Shown here in pieces: positions 8,225 to 16,637 of a DNA stretch of 64,000 bases. Both the position numbers and the translations under genes were made by a program. Below the pieces are notes generated by a model that worked only from the letters and a program-made list of their open reading frames with translations, was not told where the DNA came from and searched no databases. Position 1 is the stretch's first letter. Every line of letters starts with the position of its first letter. This DNA is from Nitratireductor aquimarinus (GTDB taxonomy: Bacteria; Pseudomonadota; Alphaproteobacteria; Rhizobiales; Rhizobiaceae): positions 248,001-312,000 of the forward strand of contig NZ_JAFKDE010000004.1 of the NCBI RefSeq assembly GCF_017255295.1, written 5' to 3'.

Positions 8225-9439
8225 CTAGCGCGCCTCCTCGAACCAGGTAACGATCAGTTGCCGCTCCTCGTCCGTGATGCCCGAAACATTGCCGGGCGGC
8301 ATGGCGTGGCTGCGGCCTGCCTGCAGATAGATTTCACGCGCGTGCTCGGCAATAGCCGCATCCGTGTCGAGCACAACATTCTTCGGTGGGTAGGGAATGC
8401 CCTCATAGCCCGGCACCACCGCGTGGCACATGGCGCAACGTCCCATCACCGTGTCGCGCACCGCCGGAAAATGGGTCGAGGCGACGAAGGTCTGCCCCGT
8501 CGCCGAAAGCTTCGTCTCGCCCGTCAGCACCTGCGGCACGGTGGAGAGCCACATGATGATGATGAAGAGAACGCCGGCCAGCCCCCAGGTCCAGTGCGGG
8601 GTGCCCTTGCGGGCGTGCACGGTGTTGAAATAGTGCCGGATCAGCACGCCGATGATGAAGATGAGCGATGCGATGATCCAGTTGAACTGGGTGCCGAAGG
8701 CCAGCGGATAATGGTTCGACAGCATCAGGAAGACGACGGGCAGCGTCAGGTAATTGTTGTGCAGTGAACGCTGCTTCGCCTGCAGGCCAAGTTTCGGGTC
8801 GGGCGTGCGCCCCGCCTTCAGATCGGCCACCACGATCTTCTGATTGGGAATGATGATCAGGAAGACATTCGCCGTCATGATCGTCGCGGTGAACGCGCCC
8901 AGATGCAGGAAGGCCGCGCGACCGGTGAAGAGCTGCGTATAGCCCCACGCCATCACCACAAGGATCACATAGAGCACCAGCATCAGCGCCGTGTCGTTCT
9001 TGCCGAGCGGCGATTTGCACAGAAGGTCGTAGAGCAGCCAGCCAAGCCCGATTGAAGCGAGCGAGATCAGGATGCCGCCCCAGGCCGGCACATCAAGCAC
9101 ATTGCGGTCGACCAGATAGAGATCCGCGCCCGCATAATAGACGATGGCGAGCAGCGCGAAACCGGACAGCCAGGTGGAGTAGGATTCCCATTTGAACCAG
9201 GTCAGGTGCTCGGGCATTGAGGCCGGCGCGACCATGTATTTCTGGATATGATAGAAACCGCCGCCATGGACCTGCCATTCCTCGCCATGCACGCCCTCGG
9301 GCAGACCCGGCCGTTTCACCAGCCCCAGATCCAGCGCGATGAAATAGAAGGATGAGCCAATCCAGGCGATGGCCGTGACCACATGCAGCCAGCGCACGCC
9401 AAAGGACAGCCAGTCCCACAAAACCGCGTAATCGTTCAT
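8225..9439 (-). CDS. puuD: Urate hydroxylase PuuD (membrane urate oxidase with cytochrome c domain)
   Basis: The start at 9439 (MNDYAVLWDW) is preceded by GAGGGA and gives a 404-residue protein; an in-frame extension to 9625 would run through repeat DNA and is rejected. The N-terminal 300 residues form about eight membrane helices (for example GVRWLHVVTAIAWIGSSFYF). The C-terminal domain has a c-type haem site CAMCH (335-339) and a likely distal Met at about 380 in AMPP. PuuD oxidises urate to 5-hydroxyisourate and passes electrons to the respiratory chain, replacing soluble uricase. uraH and uraD, which process its product, are in the same island. Confidence 0.93.
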   Translation of the reverse strand: MNDYAVLWDWLSFGVRWLHVVTAIAWIGSSFYFIALDLGLVKRPGLPEGVHGEEWQVHGGGFYHIQKYMVAPASMPEHLTWFKWESYSTWLSGFALLAIVYYAGADLYLVDRNVLDVPAWGGILISLASIGLGWLLYDLLCKSPLGKNDTALMLVLYVILVVMAWGYTQLFTGRAAFLHLGAFTATIMTANVFLIIIPNQKIVVADLKAGRTPDPKLGLQAKQRSLHNNYLTLPVVFLMLSNHYPLAFGTQFNWIIASLIFIIGVLIRHYFNTVHARKGTPHWTWGLAGVLFIIIMWLSTVPQVLTGETKLSATGQTFVASTHFPAVRDTVMGRCAMCHAVVPGYEGIPYPPKNVVLDTDAAIAEHAREIYLQAGRSHAMPPGNVSGITDEERQLIVTWFEEAR

Positions 9440-9513
9440 GCCCGTTCCCTCAACTCCCGTCAGCCCTGCCCCAATAGCCAGCCTTGTTCCTGCGCGCTTC
9501 CTTTTGCCCAACT

Positions 9514-9615
9514 TCGGACGGAAAACCGGTGACCACTTTTCCTGGAATTGCTCATTCATTGTTCCTGCGCAATTCCAGACGGAAAACCGGTAACCACTTT
9601 TCCTGGAATTGCTCT
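9514..9615. repeat. Two tandem copies of an intergenic palindromic repeat upstream of puuD
   Basis: Copy 1 (9514-9554) and copy 2 (9568-9615) share GACGGAAAACCGGT, then ACCACTTTTCCTGGAATTGC. Copy 2 is a complete imperfect palindrome with ends GCAATTCCAG and CTGGAATTGC. A shared TTGTTCCTGCGC leader precedes both copies. Short palindromes like this are scattered through Hyphomicrobiales intergenic DNA. Both copies lie between the divergent puuD and LysR starts, so they may affect that promoter region. Confidence 0.7.
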
Positions 9616-9720
9616 GGCGGCCCAAGGTGACGGAACCCGGTATAAACGGAAAGCGGGGAAGATCACGATGACTTTCAAAAAAATATGGAAAATAATGCGC
9701 GCGAATCTTGGGGGAACCGC

Positions 9721-10641
9721 ATGGCCTATCTCGACAATATCGCCGTTTTTGTCCGCGTCGTGGAACTCGGCAATCTGTCTTCAGCAGGCCGCGACATGCG
9801 GCTTTCTCCGGCCGTTGCCTCGAACCGGGTGAAGGAGCTCGAAAAGCATCTTGGCGTGCGGCTCTTCAACCGCACCACGCGCCAGCTCACCCCCACCGAG
9901 CAGGGCCGCGTCTTCTATGAGGGCGCGCGCAAGGTTCTCGAAGCGGTGGCGGAAGCCGAAGCCTCGGTCGCAGATCTTTCCGGCCAGCCGCGCGGCACGA
10001 TCCGCGTCACCGCGCCGCTCGGCATCGGCAAGCGTCTGATCGCCAGCGGCATTCCCGAATTCCGCGACCAGTATCCCGAAATCGAGGTTCGCTTACGGCT
10101 CTCCGACCATGAGGTCGACATGATGCGCGAGGGCATCGACGTCGCCTTCAAGCTCGGCATTCTGGAGAATTCCTCTTTCCGCATGCGCGGCATCATGGAT
10201 TGCGAGCGTGTTCTGGCGGCGGCCCCTGATTATCTGAAACGGCGCGGCGAACCGAAGACGCCCGAAGCGCTGATCGATGAGCGGCACGACTGCCTGATGT
10301 TGCGCTTTCCCGGCGCACGCGAGCATTTCTGGATGCTGCAAACGCCGGAGGGCGCGCGAAAGTTCGAGGTCGGGGGACCGTTCGATTCCGACGATGGCGA
10401 CGTGATCACCGACTGGGCGCTTGCCGGGCGCGGCATCGTCAACAAGCCCCGCTTCGAGATCGAACCATTCTTGCGCGACGGGCGGCTCCAGGTGGTCCTG
10501 CCCGAAACCCCGCCAGTGCCGGTAAAGCTCGCCGCGCTCTACCCGCACAAGAAGTTTCAGGACCCCAAAGTGCGGCTCCTGGTGGACTTCATGGCAGGCC
10601 GCTGCCAGCGCATGATTGGCGCGACCCTGTCAGAGCAATAA
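9721..10641 (+). CDS. LysR-family transcriptional regulator divergent from puuD
   Basis: The start at 9721 is chosen because GGGGGA lies 6 bp upstream; an upstream in-frame ATG at 9685 lacks one. The 306-residue protein begins with a LysR winged helix (MAYLDNIAVFVRVVELGNLS, helix-turn-helix near residues 18-37). The effector domain contains QPRGTIRVTAPLGIGKRLIA and ends LYPHKKFQDPKVRLLVDFM, as in the CrgA/DmlR-like subgroup. Divergence from puuD-guaD-ttuD suggests it controls purine breakdown, although LysR proteins of this subgroup regulate many pathways. It is convergent with brnA; the two stop codons are 3 bp apart. Confidence 0.88.
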   Translation: MAYLDNIAVFVRVVELGNLSSAGRDMRLSPAVASNRVKELEKHLGVRLFNRTTRQLTPTEQGRVFYEGARKVLEAVAEAEASVADLSGQPRGTIRVTAPLGIGKRLIASGIPEFRDQYPEIEVRLRLSDHEVDMMREGIDVAFKLGILENSSFRMRGIMDCERVLAAAPDYLKRRGEPKTPEALIDERHDCLMLRFPGAREHFWMLQTPEGARKFEVGGPFDSDDGDVITDWALAGRGIVNKPRFEIEPFLRDGRLQVVLPETPPVPVKLAALYPHKKFQDPKVRLLVDFMAGRCQRMIGATLSEQ

Positions 10642-10644
10642 TGG

Positions 10645-10902
10645 TCAGCCTGCACGCAGACTTTCCAGACCGCGCTGAACAAGCTCGCGCATGAGCCGCT
10701 GATAGGGAACACCACGCTTCTTCGCCTCAGCCTTCACGGCATCCAACTGGCTTTGCGGCATGCGCATATTCACCCTTGCCGCCTTGTTCTCGAACTCGAA
10801 CCCGGCGGGTTTGAATGCACCAAAATCCAGATCGGAAAGATCCTGATCGAGGAAGTCTTCCGCATCCTTATCAGTTTTCAGTTTGGGAACGCTGCGTTTC
10901 AT
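10645..10902 (-). CDS. brnA: BrnA antitoxin
   Basis: The 85-residue protein has an acidic N-terminal toxin-binding region (DKDAEDFLDQDLSDLDFG). The C-terminal ribbon-helix-helix domain (VNMRMPQSQLDAVKAEAKKR, then GVPYQRLMRELVQRGLESL) fits BrnA of type II brnTA modules. BrnA neutralises BrnT and represses the operon. It overlaps the 3' end of brnT by 32 bp, the usual toxin-first order of this system. Confidence 0.9.
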   Translation of the reverse strand: MKRSVPKLKTDKDAEDFLDQDLSDLDFGAFKPAGFEFENKAARVNMRMPQSQLDAVKAEAKKRGVPYQRLMRELVQRGLESLRAG

Positions 10903-11176
10903 AGCGTTTCACCTCCTTGGCATGCATATAGCGCGCTGTGATCGGACGAATAAGACGCTTCCCGTCAACCATGCGAAAGGTCACGCCCATGAACATGGGG
11001 CGGCCCTGCCGGTTGCGTCCGATGACGATGTAGCGATCTTCGGGCCCAGAGTGTGCTGGATCAGGCGCAATCAACGGGTCATGAAGAAGCGCATGTTCGA
11101 TCTCGTCCTTCGAGACACCATGCTTTGCGCATTTCGGCCAGTTTCCGGTGTCCCAGTCAAAGCCCGCGATCTTCAT
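10871..11176 (-). CDS. brnT: BrnT toxin (RelE-like ribonuclease)
   Basis: The 101-residue protein is a DUF497/BrnT member. It has FDWDTGNWPKCAKHGVSKDE, a central DRYIVIGRNRQGRPMFMGV and the C-terminal IRPITARYMHAKEVKRYE. BrnT is a ribosome-independent RNase that arrests growth; the conserved Lys, His, Arg and Glu/Asp positions expected for catalysis appear intact. The module lies directly downstream of xdhC on the same strand. Its own promoter sits in the 38 bp between them. Confidence 0.9.
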   Translation of the reverse strand: MKIAGFDWDTGNWPKCAKHGVSKDEIEHALLHDPLIAPDPAHSGPEDRYIVIGRNRQGRPMFMGVTFRMVDGKRLIRPITARYMHAKEVKRYETQRSQTEN

Positions 11177-11184
11177 TTATGAAG

Positions 11185-11213
11185 TATGTAAGTTTGTACA
11201 CACAAATGTCAAC
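11185..11213 (-). promoter_or_regulatory. Probable brnTA promoter and BrnA operator
   Basis: On the minus strand TTGACA (11208-11213) is followed after 17 bp by ACATAC (or CATACT after 18 bp) as a weak -10, just upstream of the brnT ATG at 11176. Inside the spacer, TTTGT-GTGT-ACAAA is a short inverted repeat, a likely site for autorepression by BrnA. The -35 begins 2 bp after the xdhC stop codon. Confidence 0.55.
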
Positions 11214-11214
11214 A

Positions 11215-12018
11215 TCACGACTGCAAAGCCGTCAGTATCTCCGCAGCCGCCATGGCTGCGATGACGGCGGGGCGCTTGTCGTGGACGGCGTTCCCGCCAA
11301 TGGGGGTGGTCAGCTGCGCGAAACGGCGTTCATCGCCGCCATTCTTCAGATACCAGCTCCGGAAGGTCGCGCGTTTGGTTTTCGAGCCGATCATGCCGAC
11401 ATAGGCCGCATCATCGCGCGCCAGCGCCTCGGCAACCAGCAGGAAATCGAGCGCATGATCGTGGGTCAGGACCACGAAGGCCGTCCCGGCGGGGGCTGAA
11501 CGCACCGCCTCTTCCGGCAGGGCCGCAAGGCGCGTCTCCACATCGCTTGGAAAATCCTCCAGCGCTTCCTCACGGGTCTCGACCACCAGCACCCGCACGG
11601 GCAGCGGGATCAGCGCTGCCGCCAGCGCATGGCCGACATGGCCGCCGCCAAACAGGATCACCTGCGGGAAGGCGTTCGCCTCATCGCCGACGCGCTTCAC
11701 CAGCGCCCTGCGCTCCGCCTCATCGAGAAGGCGAATGTCGAGCGCCACCCGGCCGCCGCAGCACTGGCCGATTTCCGGTCCCAGCGGAATGTCGAGAGCA
11801 CCGTTTGCAAGATTGTCCGAGATGAGTTCGCGCGCCCTGGCAATCGCCATGAATTCAAGCTGGCCGCCACCGATGGTTCCAAAAATCGCCTCGGGCGAAA
11901 CCAGCATCCACGCGCCCTCTTCGCGCGGGGTGGAGCCTTTCGCCTCGCGCACCTCGACGAGAGCGGCGGACGGCGCGGCATCCAGAAATGTCCGAAGGGT
12001 TTCAGTTGGATGGCTCAT
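11215..12018 (-). CDS. xdhC: Xanthine dehydrogenase accessory protein XdhC
   Basis: The protein (267 residues from 12018) has an N-terminal XdhC/CoxI domain (ALVEVREAKGSTPREEGAWM, GTIGGGQLEF). A C-terminal Rossmann-like domain follows (VILFGGGHVGHALAAALIPL, then VLTHDHALDFLL and YVGMIGSKTKRATF). XdhC binds molybdenum cofactor, helps its sulphuration and inserts it into xanthine dehydrogenase. ATG 12018 is preferred over ATG 12030 because GGGGG lies just upstream. The gene follows xdhA and xdhB but is separated from them by the 164-bp inverted-repeat element. Confidence 0.92.
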   Translation of the reverse strand: MSHPTETLRTFLDAAPSAALVEVREAKGSTPREEGAWMLVSPEAIFGTIGGGQLEFMAIARARELISDNLANGALDIPLGPEIGQCCGGRVALDIRLLDEAERRALVKRVGDEANAFPQVILFGGGHVGHALAAALIPLPVRVLVVETREEALEDFPSDVETRLAALPEEAVRSAPAGTAFVVLTHDHALDFLLVAEALARDDAAYVGMIGSKTKRATFRSWYLKNGGDERRFAQLTTPIGGNAVHDKRPAVIAAMAAAEILTALQS

Positions 12019-12115
12019 TGCCGCCCCCATGCATGACGGTGAGAAGACGCGAACCAGAGACCAGTGCGAAGAAGCAGAAGCATGTCAGAACGATAACGGC
12101 AGGAAGGCGCCCAAT

Positions 12116-12279
12116 CTAGGGTCAGGACCCATTAATATGGCCGCAATGGTCGGCCTGATTTGTTCGGATACGCGAAGCAAGGCCGCAGGAAGACTTCACG
12201 TCTTTCAAGGACTTGCGACAAAGTAGCCCGTGCAAATCAGGCCGACCATTGCGGCCATATTAATGGGTCCTGACCCTAG
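12116..12279. mobile_element. 164-bp MITE-like element with perfect 47-bp inverted repeats
   Basis: Positions 12116-12162 and 12233-12279 are exact reverse complements (47 of 47), separated by 70 bp with no coding capacity. Each outer end is CTAG, followed inward by GGTCAGGACCCATTAA. CTAG is itself palindromic, so it could be a target duplication or part of the repeat. The structure suits a non-autonomous miniature element mobilised by a transposase encoded elsewhere. It lies between xdhB and xdhC, and its right edge contains the xdhB stop codon. Confidence 0.8.
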
Positions 12280-14618
12280 CGCGCGCCTTCAGCCTTCATG
12301 CGTTCCACCGCCATCAGCACACGCTCCGGCGTGGCCGGCGCATCGAGACGCGGGCAGACCGTGTGACCGGCAACGCTCGCCACCGCATCGGACAGTGCGT
12401 GAAGCACGCACATGGCCAGCATGAAGGGCGGCTCGCCCACGGCCTTGGAACGGTGCACCGTCGGCTCGGCGTTTTCCGCCCAGTCGGCAAGCGCCACGTT
12501 GAACGCTTTTGGCCGGTCGGACGCGAGCGGGATCTTGTAGGTTGAAGGCGCATGCGTCCGAAGCCGCCCCTTGCCGTCCCAGACCAGCTCTTCCGTCGTC
12601 AGCCAGCCCATACCCTGAATGAAGCCGCCCTCGATCTGGCCAATGTCGATGGCGCGGTTCAGCGAGCGGCCCGTCTCGTGCAGAATATCAACGCGCTCGA
12701 CCATGTATTCGCCGGTCAGCGTGTCCACGGAGACCTCGGCGCAGGCTGCGCCATAGGCGAAGTAGTAGAACGGCCGCCCCTGCCCCTTGTCGCGATCCCA
12801 GTGGATCTTCGGCGTCTTGTAGAAACCGGCTGCGGAAAGCTGGATGCGGGCCATATAGGCCTCGCCGATCAGCTCGGCGAAGGGAATTTCACGGTTGCCG
12901 ATGCGCACCCGGCCCGGGAGGAACACCACCTGATCCTTCGGCACGTCATGCGCCTCAGCGGCGAAGGCGATCAGCCGGTTCTTGATCTGGCGCGCCGCGT
13001 CCTGCGCGGCCATGCCGTTCAAATCCGTGCCGGAGGAAGCCGCCGTTGCGGAGGTGTTGGGCACCTTGCCCGTGGTCGTGGCGGTGATCTTCACCTGATC
13101 GATGTCGATCTGGAATTCCTCGGCAACGATCTGCGCCACCTTGGTGTGCAGCCCCTGCCCCATTTCGGTGCCGCCATGGTTCAGATGCACCGAGCCATCC
13201 GTGTAGACATGCACCAGCGCGCCGGCCTGATTGAAATGCGTGGCCGTGAAGGAGATGCCGAACTTGACCGGCGTCAGCGCCAGACCACGCTTGATGACCG
13301 GGCTTTTTGCGTTGAAGGCCGCGATTTCACGCCGACGCGCGGCATAATCGGCACTCGCTTCCAGTTCGGCGATGACCCGTTCTGCAACATTGTCCTCCAC
13401 CGTCTGGTGATAGGGCGTGACGTTGCGGTCGTCCGTGCCGTAGAGGTTTTTCTTGCGGATTTCGAGCGGGTCCCTGCCCAGCGCGAAGGCCACCTCATCG
13501 ATGATGCGCTCTGCGCCAACCATGCCCTGCGGCCCACCGAAACCGCGAAACGCGGTGTTGGAAACGGTGTTCGTGTAGAGCGGGCGCGAGACGGCCCGCG
13601 CAGCCGGGTAGAAATAGGTGTTGTCGCAGTGAAACAGCGCCCGGTCTGTCACCGGACCGGAGAGATCCGCCGCATAGCCGCAGCGCGCGGCATAGGTGAA
13701 ATCGACGCCGAGAATGCCGCCCTCATCATCGAAACCGACCGTGTAATCGATCAGGAAGTCGTGACGCTTGCCGGTCGCGGTCATGTCGTCATCCCGGTCG
13801 GGACGCAGCTTGACCGGCCGGTTCAGCTTCTTGGCGGCAATGGCCGCAATGGTGGCGAACAGATTGGCCTGTGTTTCCTTGCCGCCGAAGCCGCCACCCA
13901 TGCGCCGCACCTCGATGGTGACGGCGTGGGAGGGAACGCCCAGCGCATGCGCCACCATGTGCTGCACCTCGCTTGGGTGCTGGGTGGAGGAAAACACGGT
14001 CACATCGCCGTCTTCGCCCGGAAGCGCGAAAGCGATCTGGCCTTCAAGATAGAAATGGTCCTGCCCGCCAACCCGCATCTGACCGCGGACCGTGTGCGGC
14101 GCAGCGGCAATCGCCGCAGCGCTGTCACCGCGCTCAAGCTTCAGCGGTGCGGTAACGAGCTTCGCGTCATCCGCGGCATCGGCGACATCGATCAGTGCGG
14201 GTTCTTCCGCATAGTCGATCTTCGCCAGACGGCAGGCGCGCCGCGCCGCTTCGCGCGTTTCGGCAATGACGGCGAAAACCGGCTGGCCGAAAAACTGCAC
14301 ACGCCCGTCTGCCAGAATGGGCTCGTCATGCAGCCCGGTCGGGCTCATATCGTTGTCGCCGGGCACATCGTTCGCCGTCAGAACGGCGACAACGCCGGGC
14401 GCTGCCCGCACATCGGAAAGGTCAAAGCCGGTGATCGCGCCATGCGCCACCTCGGAAAGACCGAGACAGGCATGCAGCGTGCCGGCGGGTTCGGCCATGT
14501 CATCGATATAGATGGCCTCGCCGCTTACATGTTTGCGGGCGGAATCGTGCTTCTCGTCGCTGGCGACACCGCCATCGATCTTCGCCTTGCCCTGCGTGCG
14601 TGGTTCATGCCGCGTCAT
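12276..14618 (-). CDS. xdhB: Xanthine dehydrogenase, molybdopterin-binding subunit
   Basis: The 780-residue protein covers the two molybdenum-cofactor domains of bacterial XdhB. Motifs include GGGFGGKETQANLF, AFRGFGGPQGM, NHGGTEMGQGLHTKVAQI, SATAASSGTDLNGMA and the C-terminal KAVGEPPFMLAM with the catalytic Glu. With XdhA it oxidises hypoxanthine and xanthine to urate. It starts 2 bp after xdhA, indicating tight coupling. Its TAG stop (12276-12278) lies within the terminal CTAG of the inverted-repeat element, so the original 3' end may have been changed by the insertion. The protein end, at MKAEGAR, still looks complete. Confidence 0.94.
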   Translation of the reverse strand: MTRHEPRTQGKAKIDGGVASDEKHDSARKHVSGEAIYIDDMAEPAGTLHACLGLSEVAHGAITGFDLSDVRAAPGVVAVLTANDVPGDNDMSPTGLHDEPILADGRVQFFGQPVFAVIAETREAARRACRLAKIDYAEEPALIDVADAADDAKLVTAPLKLERGDSAAAIAAAPHTVRGQMRVGGQDHFYLEGQIAFALPGEDGDVTVFSSTQHPSEVQHMVAHALGVPSHAVTIEVRRMGGGFGGKETQANLFATIAAIAAKKLNRPVKLRPDRDDDMTATGKRHDFLIDYTVGFDDEGGILGVDFTYAARCGYAADLSGPVTDRALFHCDNTYFYPAARAVSRPLYTNTVSNTAFRGFGGPQGMVGAERIIDEVAFALGRDPLEIRKKNLYGTDDRNVTPYHQTVEDNVAERVIAELEASADYAARRREIAAFNAKSPVIKRGLALTPVKFGISFTATHFNQAGALVHVYTDGSVHLNHGGTEMGQGLHTKVAQIVAEEFQIDIDQVKITATTTGKVPNTSATAASSGTDLNGMAAQDAARQIKNRLIAFAAEAHDVPKDQVVFLPGRVRIGNREIPFAELIGEAYMARIQLSAAGFYKTPKIHWDRDKGQGRPFYYFAYGAACAEVSVDTLTGEYMVERVDILHETGRSLNRAIDIGQIEGGFIQGMGWLTTEELVWDGKGRLRTHAPSTYKIPLASDRPKAFNVALADWAENAEPTVHRSKAVGEPPFMLAMCVLHALSDAVASVAGHTVCPRLDAPATPERVLMAVERMKAEGAR

Positions 14619-14620
14619 GG

Positions 14621-16087
14621 TCAGGCCGCCTCATGTCTGGAGAGGTCCACCGCGCCAGCGCCGGTGCTTTCAAGGAAATAGCGGCGCAGCAGGTTCTTCG
14701 CCGCCATCATGCGATAGTCGGCGGATGCGCGCATGTCGGAGATGGGCTGGAAGTCCCCGTCATAGGCCGAAAGTGCTGCCTCGACGGTTTCCTGCGTCCA
14801 TGCCTTGCCGGTCAGCGCCGCCTCGACGGCTTTTGCGCGTTTCGGCGTCGCGGCCATGCCGCCATAGGCGATGCGGGCGGCTTCAACCCGGCCATCGGCG
14901 ATCCGCAGATCGAACGCGCCGAGAACCGCCGTGATGTCTTCATCCCGACGCTTGGAGATTTTCCAGACCGCGAAACGGGAGGCCGCATCGGGCACCGGAA
15001 CATGCACCGCCTCGACGAACTCGCCGGGCGCGCGATCCTGCTTGCCGTAGTCGATGAAGAAATCTTCCAGCGGAATTGTGCGGCGCGCGCTGCCCCTGCG
15101 CAGTGTGAGCGTTGCGCCAAGCGCGATCAGTGGCGGCGGCGTGTCACCGATGGGCGAGCCATTGGCGATGTTGCCGCCAATCGTGCCCATATTGCGCACC
15201 TGCTCGCCGCCAATGCGGTCGATCAGTGCGCCCAGCGCGGGAATGCGTTTCGCCAGAAGTTCAAATGCCCCGGTGTAGCTCACGCCCGCGCCAATGCTGA
15301 TGACGCCATCCTGCTCACGGATTTCCTGCAGGCCGTCGAGCCCGCCGATGAAGACCACCGGCGCGATGTCGCGCATGAATTTGGTGACCCATAAGCCCAC
15401 ATCCGTCGCACCGGCGACGATGGTGGCCTCGGGCTCGGCTTCAAGGATCGCGGCAAAATCATCGACATCCGCCGGGATGAGCAGACGCTCGCGGCCCGAG
15501 CCGATCTCCACCCGCGCGCCATCCTTCATGCCTTGCAGCGCAGCGATCACCGCAGCACGCTCCGTCGCCAGCGGGTCAGACGCGGCATTGCCATAGTCGG
15601 AGACCGCGCGCGCAGCCCGCACGATGGGTTCATAGCCGGTGCAGCGGCACAGATTGCCCTGCAATGCCTTTTCGATGGCCCTGTCGGAGGGCTGCGCCTC
15701 GCGCATCCAGAGCGCGTAAAGCGACATGACGAAGCCCGGCGTGCAGAAGCCGCATTGCGAGCCGTGATAATCGACCATCGCCTGCTGGACCGGATGCAGG
15801 CTGCCATCGGCCCGCTTCAAATGCTCCACCGTCACCACGTGACAGGCATCCAGCGATCCCAGGAAGCGGATGCAGGCATTGACGCTCTCATAGGAAAGCG
15901 CGCCATTGCGCAACCGACCGACGAGCACGGTGCACGCACCGCAATCGCCTTCCGCGCAGCCTTCCTTGGTGCCGGTCAGGCGCTGCCGCAGGCGCAGATA
16001 GTCAAGCAGGGTTTCGTCCGGGCGGACATTGCCCAGCGCCACCGGCGCGCCGTTCAAAAGAAAACGGATTTCACCGCGCGCGCCCAT
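14621..16087 (-). CDS. xdhA: Xanthine dehydrogenase, iron-sulphur/FAD subunit
   Basis: The 488-residue protein begins with a plant-type 2Fe-2S ferredoxin domain (KEGCAEGDCGACTVLVG, residues 41-57). An all-helical 2Fe-2S domain follows (CGFCTPGFVMSLYAL and NLCRCTGYEPI, about 113-155). Next come the FAD-binding domain (ATIVAGATDVG, GGNIANGSPIGDTPPPLIA) and the flavin C-terminal domain. This architecture is bacterial XdhA, which carries electrons from the Mo site to NAD+. Its start overlaps the uraH stop (TGATG) and it precedes xdhB by 2 bp, so uraH-xdhA-xdhB form one operon. Confidence 0.94.
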   Translation of the reverse strand: MGARGEIRFLLNGAPVALGNVRPDETLLDYLRLRQRLTGTKEGCAEGDCGACTVLVGRLRNGALSYESVNACIRFLGSLDACHVVTVEHLKRADGSLHPVQQAMVDYHGSQCGFCTPGFVMSLYALWMREAQPSDRAIEKALQGNLCRCTGYEPIVRAARAVSDYGNAASDPLATERAAVIAALQGMKDGARVEIGSGRERLLIPADVDDFAAILEAEPEATIVAGATDVGLWVTKFMRDIAPVVFIGGLDGLQEIREQDGVISIGAGVSYTGAFELLAKRIPALGALIDRIGGEQVRNMGTIGGNIANGSPIGDTPPPLIALGATLTLRRGSARRTIPLEDFFIDYGKQDRAPGEFVEAVHVPVPDAASRFAVWKISKRRDEDITAVLGAFDLRIADGRVEAARIAYGGMAATPKRAKAVEAALTGKAWTQETVEAALSAYDGDFQPISDMRASADYRMMAAKNLLRRYFLESTGAGAVDLSRHEAA

Positions 16088-16452
16088 CAGCTCCCCCTGT
16101 AGGTGGAATAGCCATAGGGCGAGATGAGAAGCGGCACGTGATAATGCGTGTTTTCAGCCATGCCGAAGCGGATCGGCACCTGATCGAGAAAGGCCGGTGC
16201 CGGCAGATCAACGCCCTGCGCACGCAGATAGGCGCCGGCTTCAAACACCAGTTCATAGAAGCCGGTGCGAAACGCATCGCCGGCAAGCAGCGGCGCATCG
16301 CAGCGGCCATCGCTGTTGGTCGTGACCGTCTTCACATGAGTGCGCGCATCCCCCTCCAGGCGATAGAGCGCAATCTCCAGTCCTCCGGCCGGTTTTCCGC
16401 TGGCCGTGTCCAGCACATGGGTCGTCAGACGGCCCTCACCCGCATTGCTCAT
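16087..16452 (-). CDS. uraH: 5-hydroxyisourate hydrolase (transthyretin-like)
   Basis: The 121-residue protein is preceded by AGGGAGG at 16452. It has the HIU hydrolase signatures: an N-terminal [20 protein letters not shown], a central [33 protein letters not shown] and the C-terminal YRGS. The conserved His residues near both ends and the Arg line the active site. It hydrolyses 5-hydroxyisourate, the PuuD product, to OHCU for the UraD domain encoded divergently. It is the first gene of the operon with xdhA and xdhB. An upstream in-frame extension to 16554 would run through the promoter palindrome and is rejected. Confidence 0.93.
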   Translation of the reverse strand: MSNAGEGRLTTHVLDTASGKPAGGLEIALYRLEGDARTHVKTVTTNSDGRCDAPLLAGDAFRTGFYELVFEAGAYLRAQGVDLPAPAFLDQVPIRFGMAENTHYHVPLLISPYGYSTYRGS

Positions 16453-16485
16453 GCGGCCTCCCTTTAAATTCACTAAAGCCACTTG

Positions 16486-16499
16486 CCCTATATATAGGG
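16486..16499. promoter_or_regulatory. Perfect 14-bp palindrome CCCTATATATAGGG between divergent purine operons
   Basis: The palindrome lies between the uraH start (16452) and the allantoinase-fusion start (16638), 34 bp from the former. An exact AT-centred palindrome in a divergent promoter is what a dimeric purine-catabolism regulator would bind. The protein that binds is not identified; the LysR at 9721 is one candidate. Confidence 0.5.
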
Positions 16500-16637
16500 T
16501 TGATTGTGGGACAAATCCGCAGCGAGCATAAGAGCCCCGGCGAAGGATCGACAACTAAACTCTTTCAAATTTTTCGGGAAAGTTCACACCCCATTCCATC
16601 GATTATCCTTGCCAATAAAGAATATCGGAAAGTTTGC

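Noticed and set aside
9440-9625. N-terminal extension of PuuD to 9625
   Set aside because: The extra codons read through intergenic palindromic repeats; ATG 9439 has a good Shine-Dalgarno and gives the family length.
12552-14681. A 709-codon plus-strand ORF opposite xdhB
   Set aside because: It is a high-GC antisense frame of a clearly conserved gene; it is low in complexity, shows no family motif and has no ribosome-binding site.
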